A stretch of DNA of 64,000 nucleotides from Circinella umbellata (taxonomy: Eukaryota > Mucoromycota > Mucoromycetes > Mucorales > Lichtheimiaceae), in NCBI GenBank assembly GCA_025093555.1, contig JAIWNF010000022.1:558001-622000 (forward strand), read 5' to 3'. The notes below the pieces were generated by a model, which made no database searches, was not told the DNA's origin, and saw nothing but the letters and a program-made list of their open reading frames with translations. Position numbers and translations under genes: made by a program. How positions within the stretch are numbered: position 1 is the stretch's first letter; each line of letters opens with the position of its first letter. Shown piece by piece: positions 35,332 through 48,483 of the stretch.

Positions 35332-38300
35332 TTATTGGTCTTTGATAAACGGACTATCTTCGCTTCTGTCATCGTTACTAGATGCTGTGACCGTACCGCC
35401 TGAAGATGTATTAGTTTTTGATCTATGATTACCATCGTTATTTTCTTCTTGACGATGACGATAAAAGGAACTTTGTAAATCAGGTGCAAACCGAGATCGT
35501 ATGGTTGAATTACGTAGCCGAAAAGGGTACATGTCGATCGTCATATCATTATGATCATCATCATCCATAATAAGCTTCTTGACTTTTTCATTTTCATAAG
35601 CACTATTCAGACCCTTCATCACTTCATCATTTATATAGTAGGATTTCAACATAACCTCTAAAAACTGTATCCGCTGTTGTAACTCTTTGTGTGATTGTGC
35701 ATAACTTTCTAATCGTACTTTAACAAGTTCTAATTCTAGTTGGTGAGAATCAGCATTATTATCACTGGTGGTGGACGATGACGAAGACTCTGGTGCCATA
35801 TTCTTAGCTGTATAAATGTCGTCAACGTAGTCTGGTTGGTGAATAGCAGTAGTACTGCTACTTTTTGTTTCCGATGAATGTATTGTTTCCAGATTTTGTT
35901 GTTCAACCATACCCGGAAAATAGGGATACTTTTGGATCAGATCTTTATAATGTTTCTTATTGTTATCGTATAAGAGCGGATCAACCGGATGAACCAATGG
36001 TATGGGTCGACCCATAAATCCAAACTTATTATATAAATTTTGTTGAAGCGAAGTCTTGAACCCGAAAAAGTTATGGACCGCTCCCCAAGGACTATTTGGT
36101 CGTGTACCATAAAGAAATCCATTAATAGTAATTAGAAGTGCCAAAAGACCGCCAACAGACCCAAGTACTGACACAAGTGGATAAACGCGCTGCTCTTGAA
36201 GTGTTACATCTGCCATTTGACTAGGCCACAATATGATAGTAGAATAAGATACATCTCCTGCTGTATTGTTAATTCTTGGCTTGATACTACTAGTTTGGAA
36301 AGTTGTTGTTATTTCTAAATTCTCATCATAACTGGACGCAAATCCAAAAACATTCCAGGGTGAAGAGCTTAAAGATCGATGGGTTTCATGTTGATAAGCA
36401 ATGACTGGTCGATTTTGCATGGTCAAATCAATAGTGTATCTATTGAGGGTAGGGCCATCGTACTGAACGTCCTGCATAGCCCACGAAATCAAGGATTGTT
36501 GGTCAGGTGGTGTTGAATCCAGTATATTCGGAAGGAAATAATCATTTTGTTGCTCTGGAGTATAATATAAATAAATATTTGGATTGGCAGATCGCTGTGG
36601 ATACACTTCGATTTGTAGAGAATGATCTTCCGCAGCGTCGTCAATTTCATATTGTAGTTGGAATTGTAATGTGTCATCATACTCTAACATCCCTCCTCCT
36701 TGGCTGTACCAACATTCAGTACCAAGACGCGAGGGTTTGTATGTCGAATTTGGATAAATTCTGGAATTGGTAAATTGTACTGGCTCTTCATTTGGACATC
36801 CACGAACGTCAGCTTTTGTGCATGATACATTTGGTGCAACTAGCCCTCGCACACATAAACGTACATCTAAAAATAATATAATGCATAAGATATTTTAAAG
36901 ATTATATATATATATTCTTTTTACCAAAATAGAACTGATCAAAAGAAATAATATGTTTACCAGGGGTAGGTACTGTGTCATTTTGTTGTTTTATTGATAA
37001 TATCGAGGTTGGGCTGGTTACAACTTGGTTAATATTATATGTTAGGTATGCGCAAAAAACACAAAATAGTATTATTTTTGTTATCATATGTGAACTTTCA
37101 GCCCAGCGTGGTTCACCAGCCCTATAGTAAACAGTAATATATAACGTTTAATGATAATCTTGTTGCTTATACAATTTAAATAAAGATTTACCTCGGATTC
37201 CATAGAATATATGAATATAAAGGAGAGATAAATGCTGTTACAGAATTCAAAACTTTTGTCATACGGTCGTTCATGTGTTTTTTCAATTTATGCCTTCTAT
37301 ATCTCCATATAATCAATCCGAATATTATCAGCAAAAGAACTACAACACTTACGACAACAACAGGAATAGTTACATTGGTAGTTTTACTTTATGATAATAT
37401 AGATTATATTACGTATATATTTTATTAGTAAGCGTTACGCATATAGTCTTTAATTAGTATGTTAGAATTTCACCAAGAACAATTCAGTTATTATTTTATT
37501 TACCTATTGTCATGTGGGCGTCTACTATTTATAAAGTCCCCGAATTTGTAAGAAGAAAAAGTATTATGGCACTTTATCTCGCCACAACCTGAAGTGAAAA
37601 AAAGATATATTGAAATTCACATGTAAATAAGGCCTAGTACGTATTAAAAGTGCTCATATTTTACTCTCGCTTACGTACGTACCAAACATTCTCCAAACGG
37701 TATAGGATGTTGTATTAACAATAACACTAGCGCCGTATCTTGATCCCTGATATTCTTGGAGTGAATCATCTCTATTGCTTGTTGTCCATGACCATTCAGT
37801 ATCACTGTCACCCGTGGCATTTCCTGCACTGCTCCTGTTCGTAAATACCAGCTGATACACATTTCTAGGTTCTGTATAGCCTATATCCCTGCGATCAAGA
37901 TTATCGACAGTATAATGAAATCCTGTTTTACAGTTGTTACCAGATTTTTTTCCGTTAAACAAATAAAAACGTTTTTGTTATTACTTGCGAGATCAACTAT
38001 GGCCATTTATGCTATTAACATATTAATATGACATACCTCCATGGTATATAACTCGACTCCCCCCTAATTAATCGGTAAAACAGCTTTTGTTAGAATACAT
38101 ATGAACTAAGCAAAAAATGATGTTATAAATATTACGCTTACTAAAAACAGCTAATCCTTGTGTTATTGTTGAGTTTTGGGGTAAACTTGGATCTGAATAT
38201 CCTACATCTTGTCTCGCTAAACTGTTGGTACTCGGATCAAAAATATAAATAAATCTGTTGATTCCTGTAATGTATAATATTCGCCCATCTCTATATAATA

Positions 38301-39199
38301 ATATACAGTAATAACTGTTACTTAGCTTATTTTTTTTTTAAAAAAAAATGCACCACATAAGTATATAAATCTATTATCTTTTTTTGATCATACCTTAGAA
38401 CAAACCCATCAATAGATTCATAAGGCCCTCCCCCTATAGAGACATTTCCTTGTACTGCTGGCGAAAAAACTTGATTAACTGAATCATACATCCAAATATT
38501 TACTGTATCAACTGTTCGATTACTATCTGTACGAATACCACCAGCTATATAGATATTTCCTTGGGTTGCTACAGCAGAAAAATATGCTCTGTTGCGTGGT
38601 GGAGTAATAGTTCCTGTAGTACTGGTATCTGAAGATGATGATGCTACAGCGGGTGTTATTGATGTCCATTGCGAGTTGCTAAAATCGTACTGCTCCACGT
38701 ATAAAGGTCCATCTTCGCTTGTTCCAAAAAGACTCTCCCGAAACCCACCAAAAAATAAAACTCGATTACTGTTGTGTGGATCAACAACTGCAGATGCAGC
38801 CGTAGCAAAATTTTTATAGTCACGACTATTCTCAACAAAGTTGTACGTTACATTTTGAAAAGTTACTTGACTGGACACGTTAATTTTAATAGAGTTGAAA
38901 TAAGGAACTATATCTCTGTATGCTCCTGTAGAGTGCTTTCCTTCACCTCCCCACACATAGGCTGTATTACCATCACGATCTGGTAGGGAAAATGTCGCTG
39001 CATATTTTCGAACCGGGTTTAAAAGTGGATTTACCAAAGCGTTAAAGTCAGTTTCCCCAACTCCATTTTGTTGCTGTATGTTTATGGGTTGTTGTTGAGC
39101 GTATGCTAAACCGCACTTATTGTCATAATATGTCGTTACAAGAGTTGAAAGAAGGGAAAAGTAAAAAGGCCACCATATAAAATTGTTAATGACTATCAT
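35332..39199 (-). CDS. Kelch-ectodomain membrane protein with second ectodomain and cytosolic coiled coil
   Basis: One gene of eight exons: 38394-39199, 38142-38290, 38037-38063, 37683-37922, 37504-37588, 37192-37386, 36925-37121, 35332-36866, giving 1,077 residues. The N-terminus (MIVINNFIWWPFYFSLL) is a signal peptide or anchor. Residues ~25-430 form Kelch-type blades (for example AYVWGGEG, RVLFFGGF, IYIAGGI, ILYITGI, VIYHGG). A membrane span follows (~440-463, VTIPVVVVSVVVLLLIIFGL), then a basic cytosolic loop. A second span is IILFCVFCAYLTYN (~512-535). A second, Cys- and Asn-containing lumenal or extracellular region follows (~536-790), then a third span (~792-818, VYPLVSVLGSVGGLLALLIT). 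The tail is cytosolic with a coiled coil (~942-980) and an acidic end. The ATG at 37087 could be taken as a separate gene start, but the frame continues through a 70-nt intron from upstream. Function unknown; receptor- or wall-sensor-like by architecture. Confidence 0.8.
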
Positions 39200-40510
39200 A
39201 AGCGCTTGTAAAAAGATAATTATGGACAGAGGGTATTGTATCCTTTTAATAAAGAAAAGTAAAACAGACAAAAGAAAAAAAAAATATTTATATATAAATT
39301 ACTTACAAGGCCGGGGTTTTATTTATAGTAACACAAACCGATCATCCTTTGGCTTTATCTCTATTGTTTTGCTGGTGCTACCATTACAAGGTGGCTTTAT
39401 TCTGCAGAAAATGTATTTTATTCACACTACATTCTAAAAGTCGTCTAGTTACTGGTTTGCTCACGAGGTCTATCACATAGTATTTGTGATTTTAGAAATA
39501 TCTCAGAGTTACGCAACATGAAATAAATATAAAATAGCTATATCATAGGTAACCCATAACCAGAAGTTTATTTTTAAACTTATTTCAAAGCATTGACTGA
39601 CCGCAACTCTTACTTTTACAGTAAACAAGATGGCTATATATTATATATTTAATGTTGCTAAGTGAGTATTGGTACAAAGGTCATAAAATTGGTAAAAAAC
39701 AAAAATCTGTGCTGTGAATTCGATAATAAGAAGCGTAAATAATTATTACGAGCCATTTAATTAGAAAACTCTTCCCTTAATCTGGATCGATCATTTGACC
39801 AGACAAGAGTTGTAGCAACAGCTTAATCAATAGCCTCTCTCCCTTTTCTAATATTTCCGTCTTCATGGACAACAGCTCTTTATCTTTTGGACAATGAACT
39901 GGGGTTACTGAAACCATGCTCTTCTATTCTCTTTAATCATCAATAAAATATACCGCAAAGAGAGCTGTCAGATTGTTGTTTGAGCACTTGAATTCTAATT
40001 TCTCCAGCTTTGATAGTTCGTTTTGGATAGAATTTTTTTAATCTGCGAATATAGTTGTGTCAAGTTATATAAATGAAGCAGAAACAAATTCGCTTCAGAG
40101 TAAGCCAGAGTGTAGCCATACAAAATAAAATAATTTTAGAATCAAGCGATTGAAAAAAGATATATATTGGATACTAGTTAACACCAAACTCCATGGCAAC
40201 AAAAAATTTCTATGGTAACAATCTCTTCTTTTATATCATGAGGAAAAAAAAGTATTTGAATGTACCTGATTTTTTTTTATAAAAACACGTACCTGAAGAA
40301 AGTAGATCTGTCAACCAATCAAATAAGTTTGAATATTTTTTTTCTCTTCGAAACGCGTTTTCGCGACTTTCAAAATTTTGTATTCGCCCTCCAACTCTTG
40401 TTCCTGTGTCCTTTCTCTCCTCTATCTCTCTGCACTGTTTTTTTTACCTACCTTTTTTTTTTTTTACTTTAGTATAAAAAAAAACTTTTATATTTTATAT
40501 TAATATTGAA
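39200..40510. other. Divergent intergenic region (Kelch gene / DNA methyltransferase)
   Basis: About 1.3 kb separating divergently transcribed genes, so it must hold both promoters. A pyrimidine-rich tract (about 40340-40460) precedes the methyltransferase ATG. No gene or RNA recognised. Confidence 0.45.
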
Positions 40511-43500
40511 ATGACTTCAGCAAATAAAAAACGACCCCGTAATGCAGATACTGTTAATGTCAAACTATTACGTAAAAAGTTTGCTTCCATTTCGAAAGGT
40601 ATTATTATTAAGATCTGACAACTTATTAGATTCATTTCAGTACGATCAATACCTAATCACTATCACATTTTCTGTTTTTTTTTTTTCTTTAGATACCATC
40701 GGAACCGTTCTTCGTGAATGTGGAAACGATTTAAGCAGAGCAGAAACCCGTTTGAAAGAGCAAGGTCAGGAACAAGGGGCTGAAGGACGAAATGGTCTGA
40801 AACGAACTGGTAGTCGCTGTAAGTTTATATTGTTCAATTTAACTTTTGACTAGAAAATATGCGATATTACGATCTCTTATATTAATATTATTATAATAAT
40901 AATTTAGCTGATAACGAAGAAGTAGAAGAAGGATTGAAAAAAAGAAAGACGGATGGTAAATCAAAGAAAAAATGATTCCGCAAAAAATCGTGCTTATTTT
41001 GTGAAACAATATTATAACAAATCTGATATATATTAGATCCCAATTATTTCACTCCACCTGTTAATTTGGTTATCGAAGATGAATCAATGGAAGTTATTGG
41101 TGAACAAGATACTCAAGAAGAGGAAACAGAGCAACAAGCTGAGTATGAAGATAGTGACAAACGCCCTATGCGCACATTAACCAACTTTTGCCTTTATGAT
41201 CTCAACAATAACAATCGATATGCCAGCATTGATGATATTGGTGCTGAAGGTATGGATGTAGTCGCATTTGGTGATGTAGCAGCCATTTTTGTTGACGAAT
41301 CAGACAATGAAAATGATGACGATGAGGATGAGGATGATGAAGAAGGTCAACAAAAGCAGACAACAAAAGAAACAGCCCATGTTCAATTATCTGCCATCTT
41401 TTACTGGCAAGTGCATATCAATGATGACGTCCCTGAATTATGGTTACTGACATCTTATGGCTGGTACAAATTGATGCAACCTTCCAAAGACTATTCACCG
41501 TTGTATTTACCTATCTATGCTCGTACTACAATTGCTGGTATGGCCGAATCTGAACTGACCGTCAATCCCAAACTCACTTACAAGAAATTTGTCGAGATCT
41601 TGGAAGACACAACCAATATGTTGGGTTTAACCATGACTTCAGCAGATGTTGAAGAAAATGCCGATTATTTATATCAAGAACTCTCTATTTGGGCCGAAGA
41701 AACCGGTTTTGATCCTGCAAAATCATCATTTATGAAACGATTGCAAAAGTTATCTGGGTCCGCTGTAGAGTATAATCCTAACAATGTCATGACTGTGCGC
41801 GGATCTGCCAAACAGCGGGATGGGAAGAAAAAGACGTATGAAGTGACAAGCGAACCCTGCGTGACAAGCCATATTGCATCTGTATCTAAAGATATGTTTG
41901 TCCGTCATCTTCATGCAATTCAAGATGCAGCCAATGAAGTCGAAAAAAATGTGCAGAGTCATAATCACGCTGGCAAAACAAAAAAAGAAATTTATAAAAA
42001 CAAGACAAAAAAGGTAGAATGGCAAGGCGAATCCATCGTAGAAGAAGATGGTACTGTTTATTATGCACAAGCTATTGTAGATGGAGAAGTAATTAAACCC
42101 AATGACTGTGTATATCTTCGTACGGGTGGTGAAGAACCATGGTTTGCTCAAGTTATTTCTATGTATGAAAATGGAGAGGGAAACAAAATGTTCCATTCGC
42201 GGTTTTTCTCGCATGGCAAAGAGACTGTCTTGAACGAACTTGCTGGTGAACGTGAATTATTTCTACTAGATGAGTGTTCCGAGAATCATTTAGAATCTGT
42301 TATGGGAAAATGCAATGTACAGCATTTGGATGCGAATGAAAGGGAACCAGCTATTTTTGAGTCAAAAGATTATTGGTATTACAGGTAATTTTCTTATGAA
42401 TATATATCAAAAAAACAAGTTTAATATTTCTGTAAAATACTTGTTTTTTAACTAATTGAATGGAATTTTGTCGGGGAATTATGTAAAAAAAATAGACTAT
42501 GGTATGATTCTCAAAATGCTGTTTTTGAAGACGCAAGATTACATGAAGGGCAGGGCTTTGAATGTCAATCATGTATCAGCAAAGGCCTTATTAATGCGCA
42601 AAAAAACGTCATTTGGGATGATAACAACAATGGCTTCCGCTACAAAAACAAAGAGTACCATTTGCATGATTTTGTCTATCTCCTAACGGGGCCCGATGAA
42701 GAGCCCTATGATATTGGGAAGATCCTAAAAATTAACAAAAAAGAAAAAACGGTGGTAATCCAATCACTAGAACGCAAAGATACAAATATTTTGATTCATG
42801 ACAACATGATTCTCAATTCTAACAGCGAACCATTTAAAGATAATCGGTCGTTAGGTTACTTGGACGAGGAAAATACTGTTTCTATTGATGAACTAGAAGG
42901 TACATGTAACGTGGTAGAGAGATCATCCATATCCGATCTTGTTGCATTCAAAAAGGAAAGTCCCAACAACTTTTTTGTCCAGGAACTTAAGGGTGATCAA
43001 TGTATTCGATGTAAGGAAGAAAAGGAAAAAAAGAAACAAGAAATTAAGTCATTCGAGGAAAACGCAGAAAAGAAGAAATTGGTGGCACTGGATATCTTTG
43101 GTGGATGTGGTGGATTGACGAGTGGTATGGAAATGACTGGTGCTGTTGATACACGTTATGCAATTGAATTCAACAGTAGTGCAGTTGTCAGCTTTGAACG
43201 CAACTTTAAACATACAACAGTCTACAACAAATGTGCCAACTTGCTTTTACGACGTGCCATTTCTCAACATAGCCACGGTGAAAAGCTGGAATCCATGAAT
43301 GATGAGTTAGGTCGCCCATTACAAGATATGCCTAAGCCAGGTGAAATCAATTTCATTTACTGTGGTCCACCTTGTCAAGGTTTCAGCGGTATGAATCGAT
43401 TCAAAAAACCAGATGAAATCAAAAACACGTTGGTCTGTACTGCACTTAGCTATGTTGATTTTTACAAACCTTCTTACTTTTTATTGGAAAATGTCCGTGG

Positions 43501-44659
43501 TTTGGTATCTTACAAATTGGGAGCTGAAAAAACTCCCAACGGTGTACTTAAGTATATTCTGCGATGTTTGACAAGTATGGGTTATCAAGTTCGATTCGGT
43601 ATTCATCAAGCTGGTAACCATGGTGTTGCTCAATCTCGTCGCAGATTGATTGTATGGGGCGCCAGAATTGGTCACCAATTACCTGATTTCCCCGAACCTG
43701 GTACCTGTTTTTCAGGCACGACCAATGTGACTATCTCCATGAACAACGAGAACACTGGTAACAAAACAAATATCTGTTATTATAACCGTACGGGTAACCG
43801 TGCACCACTTCCTGCCGTATCAGTCGGCGATACAATCTCGGATTTACCTGCATTTGAATATAAAAACACGCATCATATGTTGCCTGATAATGACAAGTAT
43901 AAACAGATTCGTCAAAATACCATTGTCGAGCAATTGGATGCTACTGAGAGTATTGTTGGTACTGAAGTACAAAGTTATGGAAAGGCACCAAAAACGGATT
44001 TCCAAGCTGATATTAGACATGGAGCAGAAAAGCTTCATAACCACGTCACTCGATCCTTTTCTGCTCTTAATGTCGAACGTGTTTACAATATACCTATGCG
44101 ACCTGGTGCAGATCATCGAGGTAAAAAAAAAATGTAGTAAAAGAGATGTTCTATCTGTAGATGACTAACCATTGGAGCGTATGCATAGATTTGCCTGACG
44201 CACTTGAGCCTTGGTGTTTATCAAAAAAGAATCCTGCATCTGCACGACATGATATGTGGAAGGGTCTTTATGGTCGATTAAACTTTGAAGGCCGTTTCCA
44301 AACACAATTAACTGAAATGTCTCCAATGGGCAAACAAGGAGTAAGTTTATTCTCTTTCATGTCACACAAAGGTATAAAAAGGAGATATTAACTTAACATA
44401 AATCTATTGATATTTCTATAACTAGACGGTATTACATCCTAATCAACGGCGTGTTATGACAGTTCGTGAAGCTGCTCGCGTACAAGGATTCCCGGATTCA
44501 TTTATTTTTGACAGTGCTAATGAGACCCGCAGTGCACGAACCAAGGATATGTACCGACAAATCGGTAATGCTGTACCTGTTACACTTTCGTTTGCTTTGG
44601 GTAATAAATTAAAAGAAGCTTTAATTAAAGAACATACTAAAAAAATTCAACAATCTTAA
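40511..44659 (+). CDS. DNMT1-type DNA (cytosine-5)-methyltransferase
   Basis: Nuclear enzyme that transfers a methyl group from S-adenosylmethionine to cytosine C5; DNMT1 types maintain methylation after replication. Exons: 40511-40598, 40693-40818, 40908-40955, 41037-42384, 42496-44120, 44189-44340, 44426-44659, giving 1,206 residues. Order: a short helical N-terminus ([23 protein letters not shown]-like) and a basic NLS-like KKRKTD; a replication-foci (RFD) domain about 110-320; two BAH domains (about 425-540 and 580-700); then the catalytic domain. Motif I is DIFGGCGG (~735), motif [10 protein letters not shown] (Cys ~829), motif VI LLENVRG (~867), motif VIII QSRRR (~918), motif [17 protein letters not shown] (~1140) and motif X QIGNAVPV (~1174). 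All catalytic motifs are present, so it should be active. I see no CXXC zinc finger between RFD and BAH. The link of the first three exons to the rest rests on matching splice phase. Confidence 0.92.
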
Positions 44660-45402
44660 AAGAATTTTTATATCATAATTAAACAACAAAAAGAAATAAA
44701 AACAATAACAATAACAATAACAAAAAGGTAGTATTCATTCTATAATATGTTTGGTATATAATTACTGTTATTATTATTATCATTATTATTGAAAAGAAAG
44801 AAAAAAGAGATAAAAGTAAAAAGGAAGGAGAGATATACATCAACATTAGATAACTTTATGGAGGAACAATCCCAAATAAAAAGAAAAGAGAGGGGGCTGC
44901 GTTTCGTAACTACATTTATAATTGGGAACAGTGTTTTTGGTTTGGTTGCTTTTTTTTCTTTTTGATAACTGTGCGCAATATGAAGGACTATATGGATGAT
45001 ATATATATAATATACATATATATATATATAAGAGAAAGAGGGAAATGCTAATATGAGTGCGAGAGAATGCTTTGGTAATATTTTTTAGTTGAAGAAGCGA
45101 AAGGGAGAATATGTACGTTTGTAATAATAATAATAATGTATCTGTAAAAAAAAAAGGTGGATGCTATGAATGTTTTGGATAAATTTGATATTTTCCTCGT
45201 GCCATTTGGATAAACGGTAACTTGGTTTTTGACCCATCTGTTCGTTGAATATGAACCTGTTTTGTTTTTTTTTTTTTTTTAGAAAAGGAAAAAAAAAACA
45301 ATAAGCGTTGCAAAGTCAAAGGACAGTAAAAAAAGAAAATAATAAAAAAAGAGAGAAAAAGAAAGGAAAAAATGAAGGTGTTATAAGAGCATTAATCTCG
45401 AA
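44660..45402. other. Convergent intergenic region (methyltransferase / Sds3)
   Basis: About 740 bp between two gene ends: 3' untranslated DNA with A-rich, (TA)n (about 44998-45030) and poly-T tracts. No gene recognised. Confidence 0.5.
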
Positions 45403-48400
45403 TTATACCTCAGTATCTGTTGCTGTTAATAATTTTGCGTTGTATCGTCCTGAATTCGCATCTACTACTGTGAACTGATCACCTTTTCGATATATTTGAC
45501 CATGATAGTGTAATTGTCCTTGGAATGTATATACATGGGCTGTGGGGTGGTATGTATTGTTATTCAAAGGTGTGTCCAGCACTTTCTTGGTCGTATTTAT
45601 CAATGATGTCGGTCGTCCAGCAGTTTGGTGGTGATGATGATGTTGTATGGAGCTTGGTGGTCCCGCTATATTGGATTTACCAGTATGGTGATGATGATGG
45701 TGGTGGTGATGATGGTGATGATGATGATTACTACTACTGCTATTACTACCAATATTTTTCTCTTGATTTGTGGTGGATGTGGATGCTTTTTTTTTGTTTT
45801 GAATATTGTTAGTTCATTTCTATTTCCTTTAAATATAATCAGTTTAATACACAAATATATAACCAAACTACTTACGAGCATCAATGATCTGATAACAAGA
45901 TATAACGAAACCCAACGCAAAATAAAAATAAAAAATAAAGAGAATAATCAATACAAATATGCCAGTTTTTTCTTTTTTATCAAATGCAAATCATGGTGAA
46001 GAAAAAGGAAAGAGAAGTGTGAGGGTAAGGAGGAGAGAAGAGAGTGAGTAAAAACTAAAAAAAAAAATAGTAAAAGTTTGTGGGTTTATGGGTATCTTTT
46101 TTTTTTTTTTGTTTTTTTTTTTTATGAGCTTACTCCTAGTGCAATTAAATCATCTTCAACTGATTTTGCTGCTATCCCAGTTGTCCTCGGTGCCACAGGG
46201 AAACCAACACTTTGAGTTATCCTTTGCAAATCCCTTGACTCTTCTAATTGTAACCGTTTTCTTTGTTGTAGCACTGCAGGATCTGGCACTCGGTCGGCAT
46301 CTATATATTTATGTGTACAAGCACATCATCAAATTTTTGTTTTCATATATATATTATTACCTTTTCAAATTATGTTTATTCATCCTTCTTTCTTACCTGT
46401 GAGTGGTTCATTTATTTTATCACGTTCATGGTCCAAATCCCATCGCTTTCGATTCAGTGAACCCAAAATATTTCTCCTTAATGAATGTTTTCCAGACTTT
46501 ATATACATACACATTTATATAACAAAATCCAAGTAAGTAAATTATGCTTATATCTACCAATGAGGAATAAAAAAATAATTGTCGTTACACATACCACAAA
46601 GTCAATGTTTGCTTGATATTCCAATCCTTCAAATTGATGTTGATAACTGACACGTTTATGTTTTCGCCATGCTTCTGCTGTTTGAATTCGTTCATTCTTT
46701 TTCTTTTCGATTGATTCCATCATAGTAACAAGTTCCGGATGAGTTCCTATGTGAATTTAAATCATTATTTAATATACACCGAATTATTTCCATGGCAACA
46801 CATTCTCTATTCCCCGTATAATAATATATATAATACTTACCACTGGCAATCATTAAGGCTTCTTCATTTAATTCAGACATCTTTTCTTGGTACATTCTAT
46901 TTGGAAGCAACAAAAATAAATAAATATAAATAAAAATTTTGGCAGGTGGGAATATTTATAGTTTTTTTGCATACTTGTCCCTCAATCTTGCAAATTCAAC
47001 CTCAATTCTTGTCAACGCATCAAGTGCTTCACCGTGCCACCGTTGATATTCTTGGTCATCATCTGTATCCCAAATAAAAATATACACTAAGAATTTTTTT
47101 CACTTTTACTCTTATCGCTTTCCAAGCACATATATGGATACTATGATACGTACTTTCATTTCTATTATTTGTCATTCGTTCCTCCTCTTCTTGATGTTGT
47201 TGTTGTAATTGAGTTCTTTGTAAACGCTGATCCTCTGCATTATCTTCGTCTTGCTTCTCCTTATCATCACTTGTTTTTAATTGTTGACCGTTTGTTAAGG
47301 TTTCAACAACACCTTCACCTCCAGCATTATCTTCATTATCATTACTTGTTATTCTTTCTACTTCTGCAATTAATCCTGTTGATGATGACGCTGTTGCTTC
47401 GAGTCCTTTATCTTTATCTTCAGTGTCTTCTTCTTCTTCCTTGACAGATACCTTTTGCCCACTTGTCGACGAAGAAGAAGCCGGTAATTGTGGTGACTCT
47501 GAGGACGATTGTTGTTCTTCTGCATTTTCAAGTGCATTGGCAAGACCTGCCATTGCTTCTTTATTTTCCAGTAATTTACTCGTTCTTCGTTGTTGCCATT
47601 CTTCTTGTTCCAAAGCCACAGATCCTCGTCGTTTTTTAGCTGCATTTAATGGCAAAGGTTTTTCATTTTCTTTACTTGTGGAATGAGTGTCAATGGGAGT
47701 ATCTGTTGGTGTTGACGAAGAATTTTCTTCACTGCTTGCTGTGGCTGTTGTAGCAGTACTATTATTACCGCTTGACTTTTTCTTTCGACCGTTTTTATTT
47801 TTCTTCGCCACCCTTTTATCTCGTCGTGAAGGTGCTGGTGGTGGTGATGGTTCTTGCTTTTCTTCTTCACGTTCCACCTCTTCTTCTTCTTCTTCTTCGT
47901 CATCCTCTTCTTCTGCTTCTTTTTGTTGTTGAGTTTTACGCTTTTTACTTTTGGTTACTTCTTCCTTTTCTTCACAATCATCTTCTTCTTTCCGTTCTTG
48001 TTCTATTGGTCGTTGTACTGTTTCTGCTTCTTGCTCTTCCTCTTCTTCCTCTTCGTTTTGAAGGTGATGATGGTGTGGTTCAGGTGATAATGGTGCGGGT
48101 ACAGAAGATAATGATGAAAATGGTTCTTCTTCATCCTCATCATCTTCGCGTTCATCAATATCCATGGGTGCATTGCTCAATGTATCTGAACTATCTTCAA
48201 AAAGTCCATCATCATCGAATTCTTGTGGCTGTTGTCGATTTACTACTATTGAGTTATCTTCTTCGTCGTCGTCGTCGTCCATAATAATTTTATCAGTTGG
48301 TGTTAATGATCCGTCGCCATCGTCCAAAGGGAAATCGTCGTCTGGATTGGTAGGAATGACATCATCCTCTTCTTCACTCAATTCAGACGGTGAAGAACCC

Positions 48401-48483
48401 AGAGAAAGTCGGGAAGAAGAATCTTCAGGGCGAATATCGTCGTCTATACCATCACTTAAATTGACTGAACCATTGGCTTCCAT
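45403..48483 (-). CDS. Sds3-type subunit of the Sin3/Rpd3 histone deacetylase complex
   Basis: Sds3/BRMS1 proteins bridge Sin3 and the deacetylase and stabilise the complex on chromatin. Exons: 47154-48483, 46975-47062, 46841-46896, 46595-46746, 46397-46496, 46134-46300, 45876-45888, 45403-45785, giving 762 residues. The first ~440 residues are disordered, with long Asp/Glu runs and basic patches (KSKKRKTQQQK, KKNKNGRKKK). The Sds3 core (~445-600) is diagnostic: ALTRIEVEFARLRDKMYQEK, then EALMIASGTHPELVTMMESI and LRRNILGSLNRKRWDLDHER. A 13-nt microexon leads to a Ser- and His-rich linker (14 His in a row) and a small Tudor-like end, LHYHGQIYRKGDQFTVVDAN, comparable to the C-terminus of SUDS3. 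Without the microexon splice the protein would stop three codons after LIALG. Adjacent to the DNA methyltransferase, tail to tail. Confidence 0.88.

Noticed and set aside
35332..37087. Separate gene starting at the ATG at 37087 with a signal peptide
   Set aside because: The frame continues upstream through a short intron into the Kelch-bearing exons with matching phase, and no room remains for a promoter; treated as one gene.
41750..42214. 154-codon minus-strand frame inside the methyltransferase gene
   Set aside because: Antisense shadow of the well-supported BAH-coding exon.
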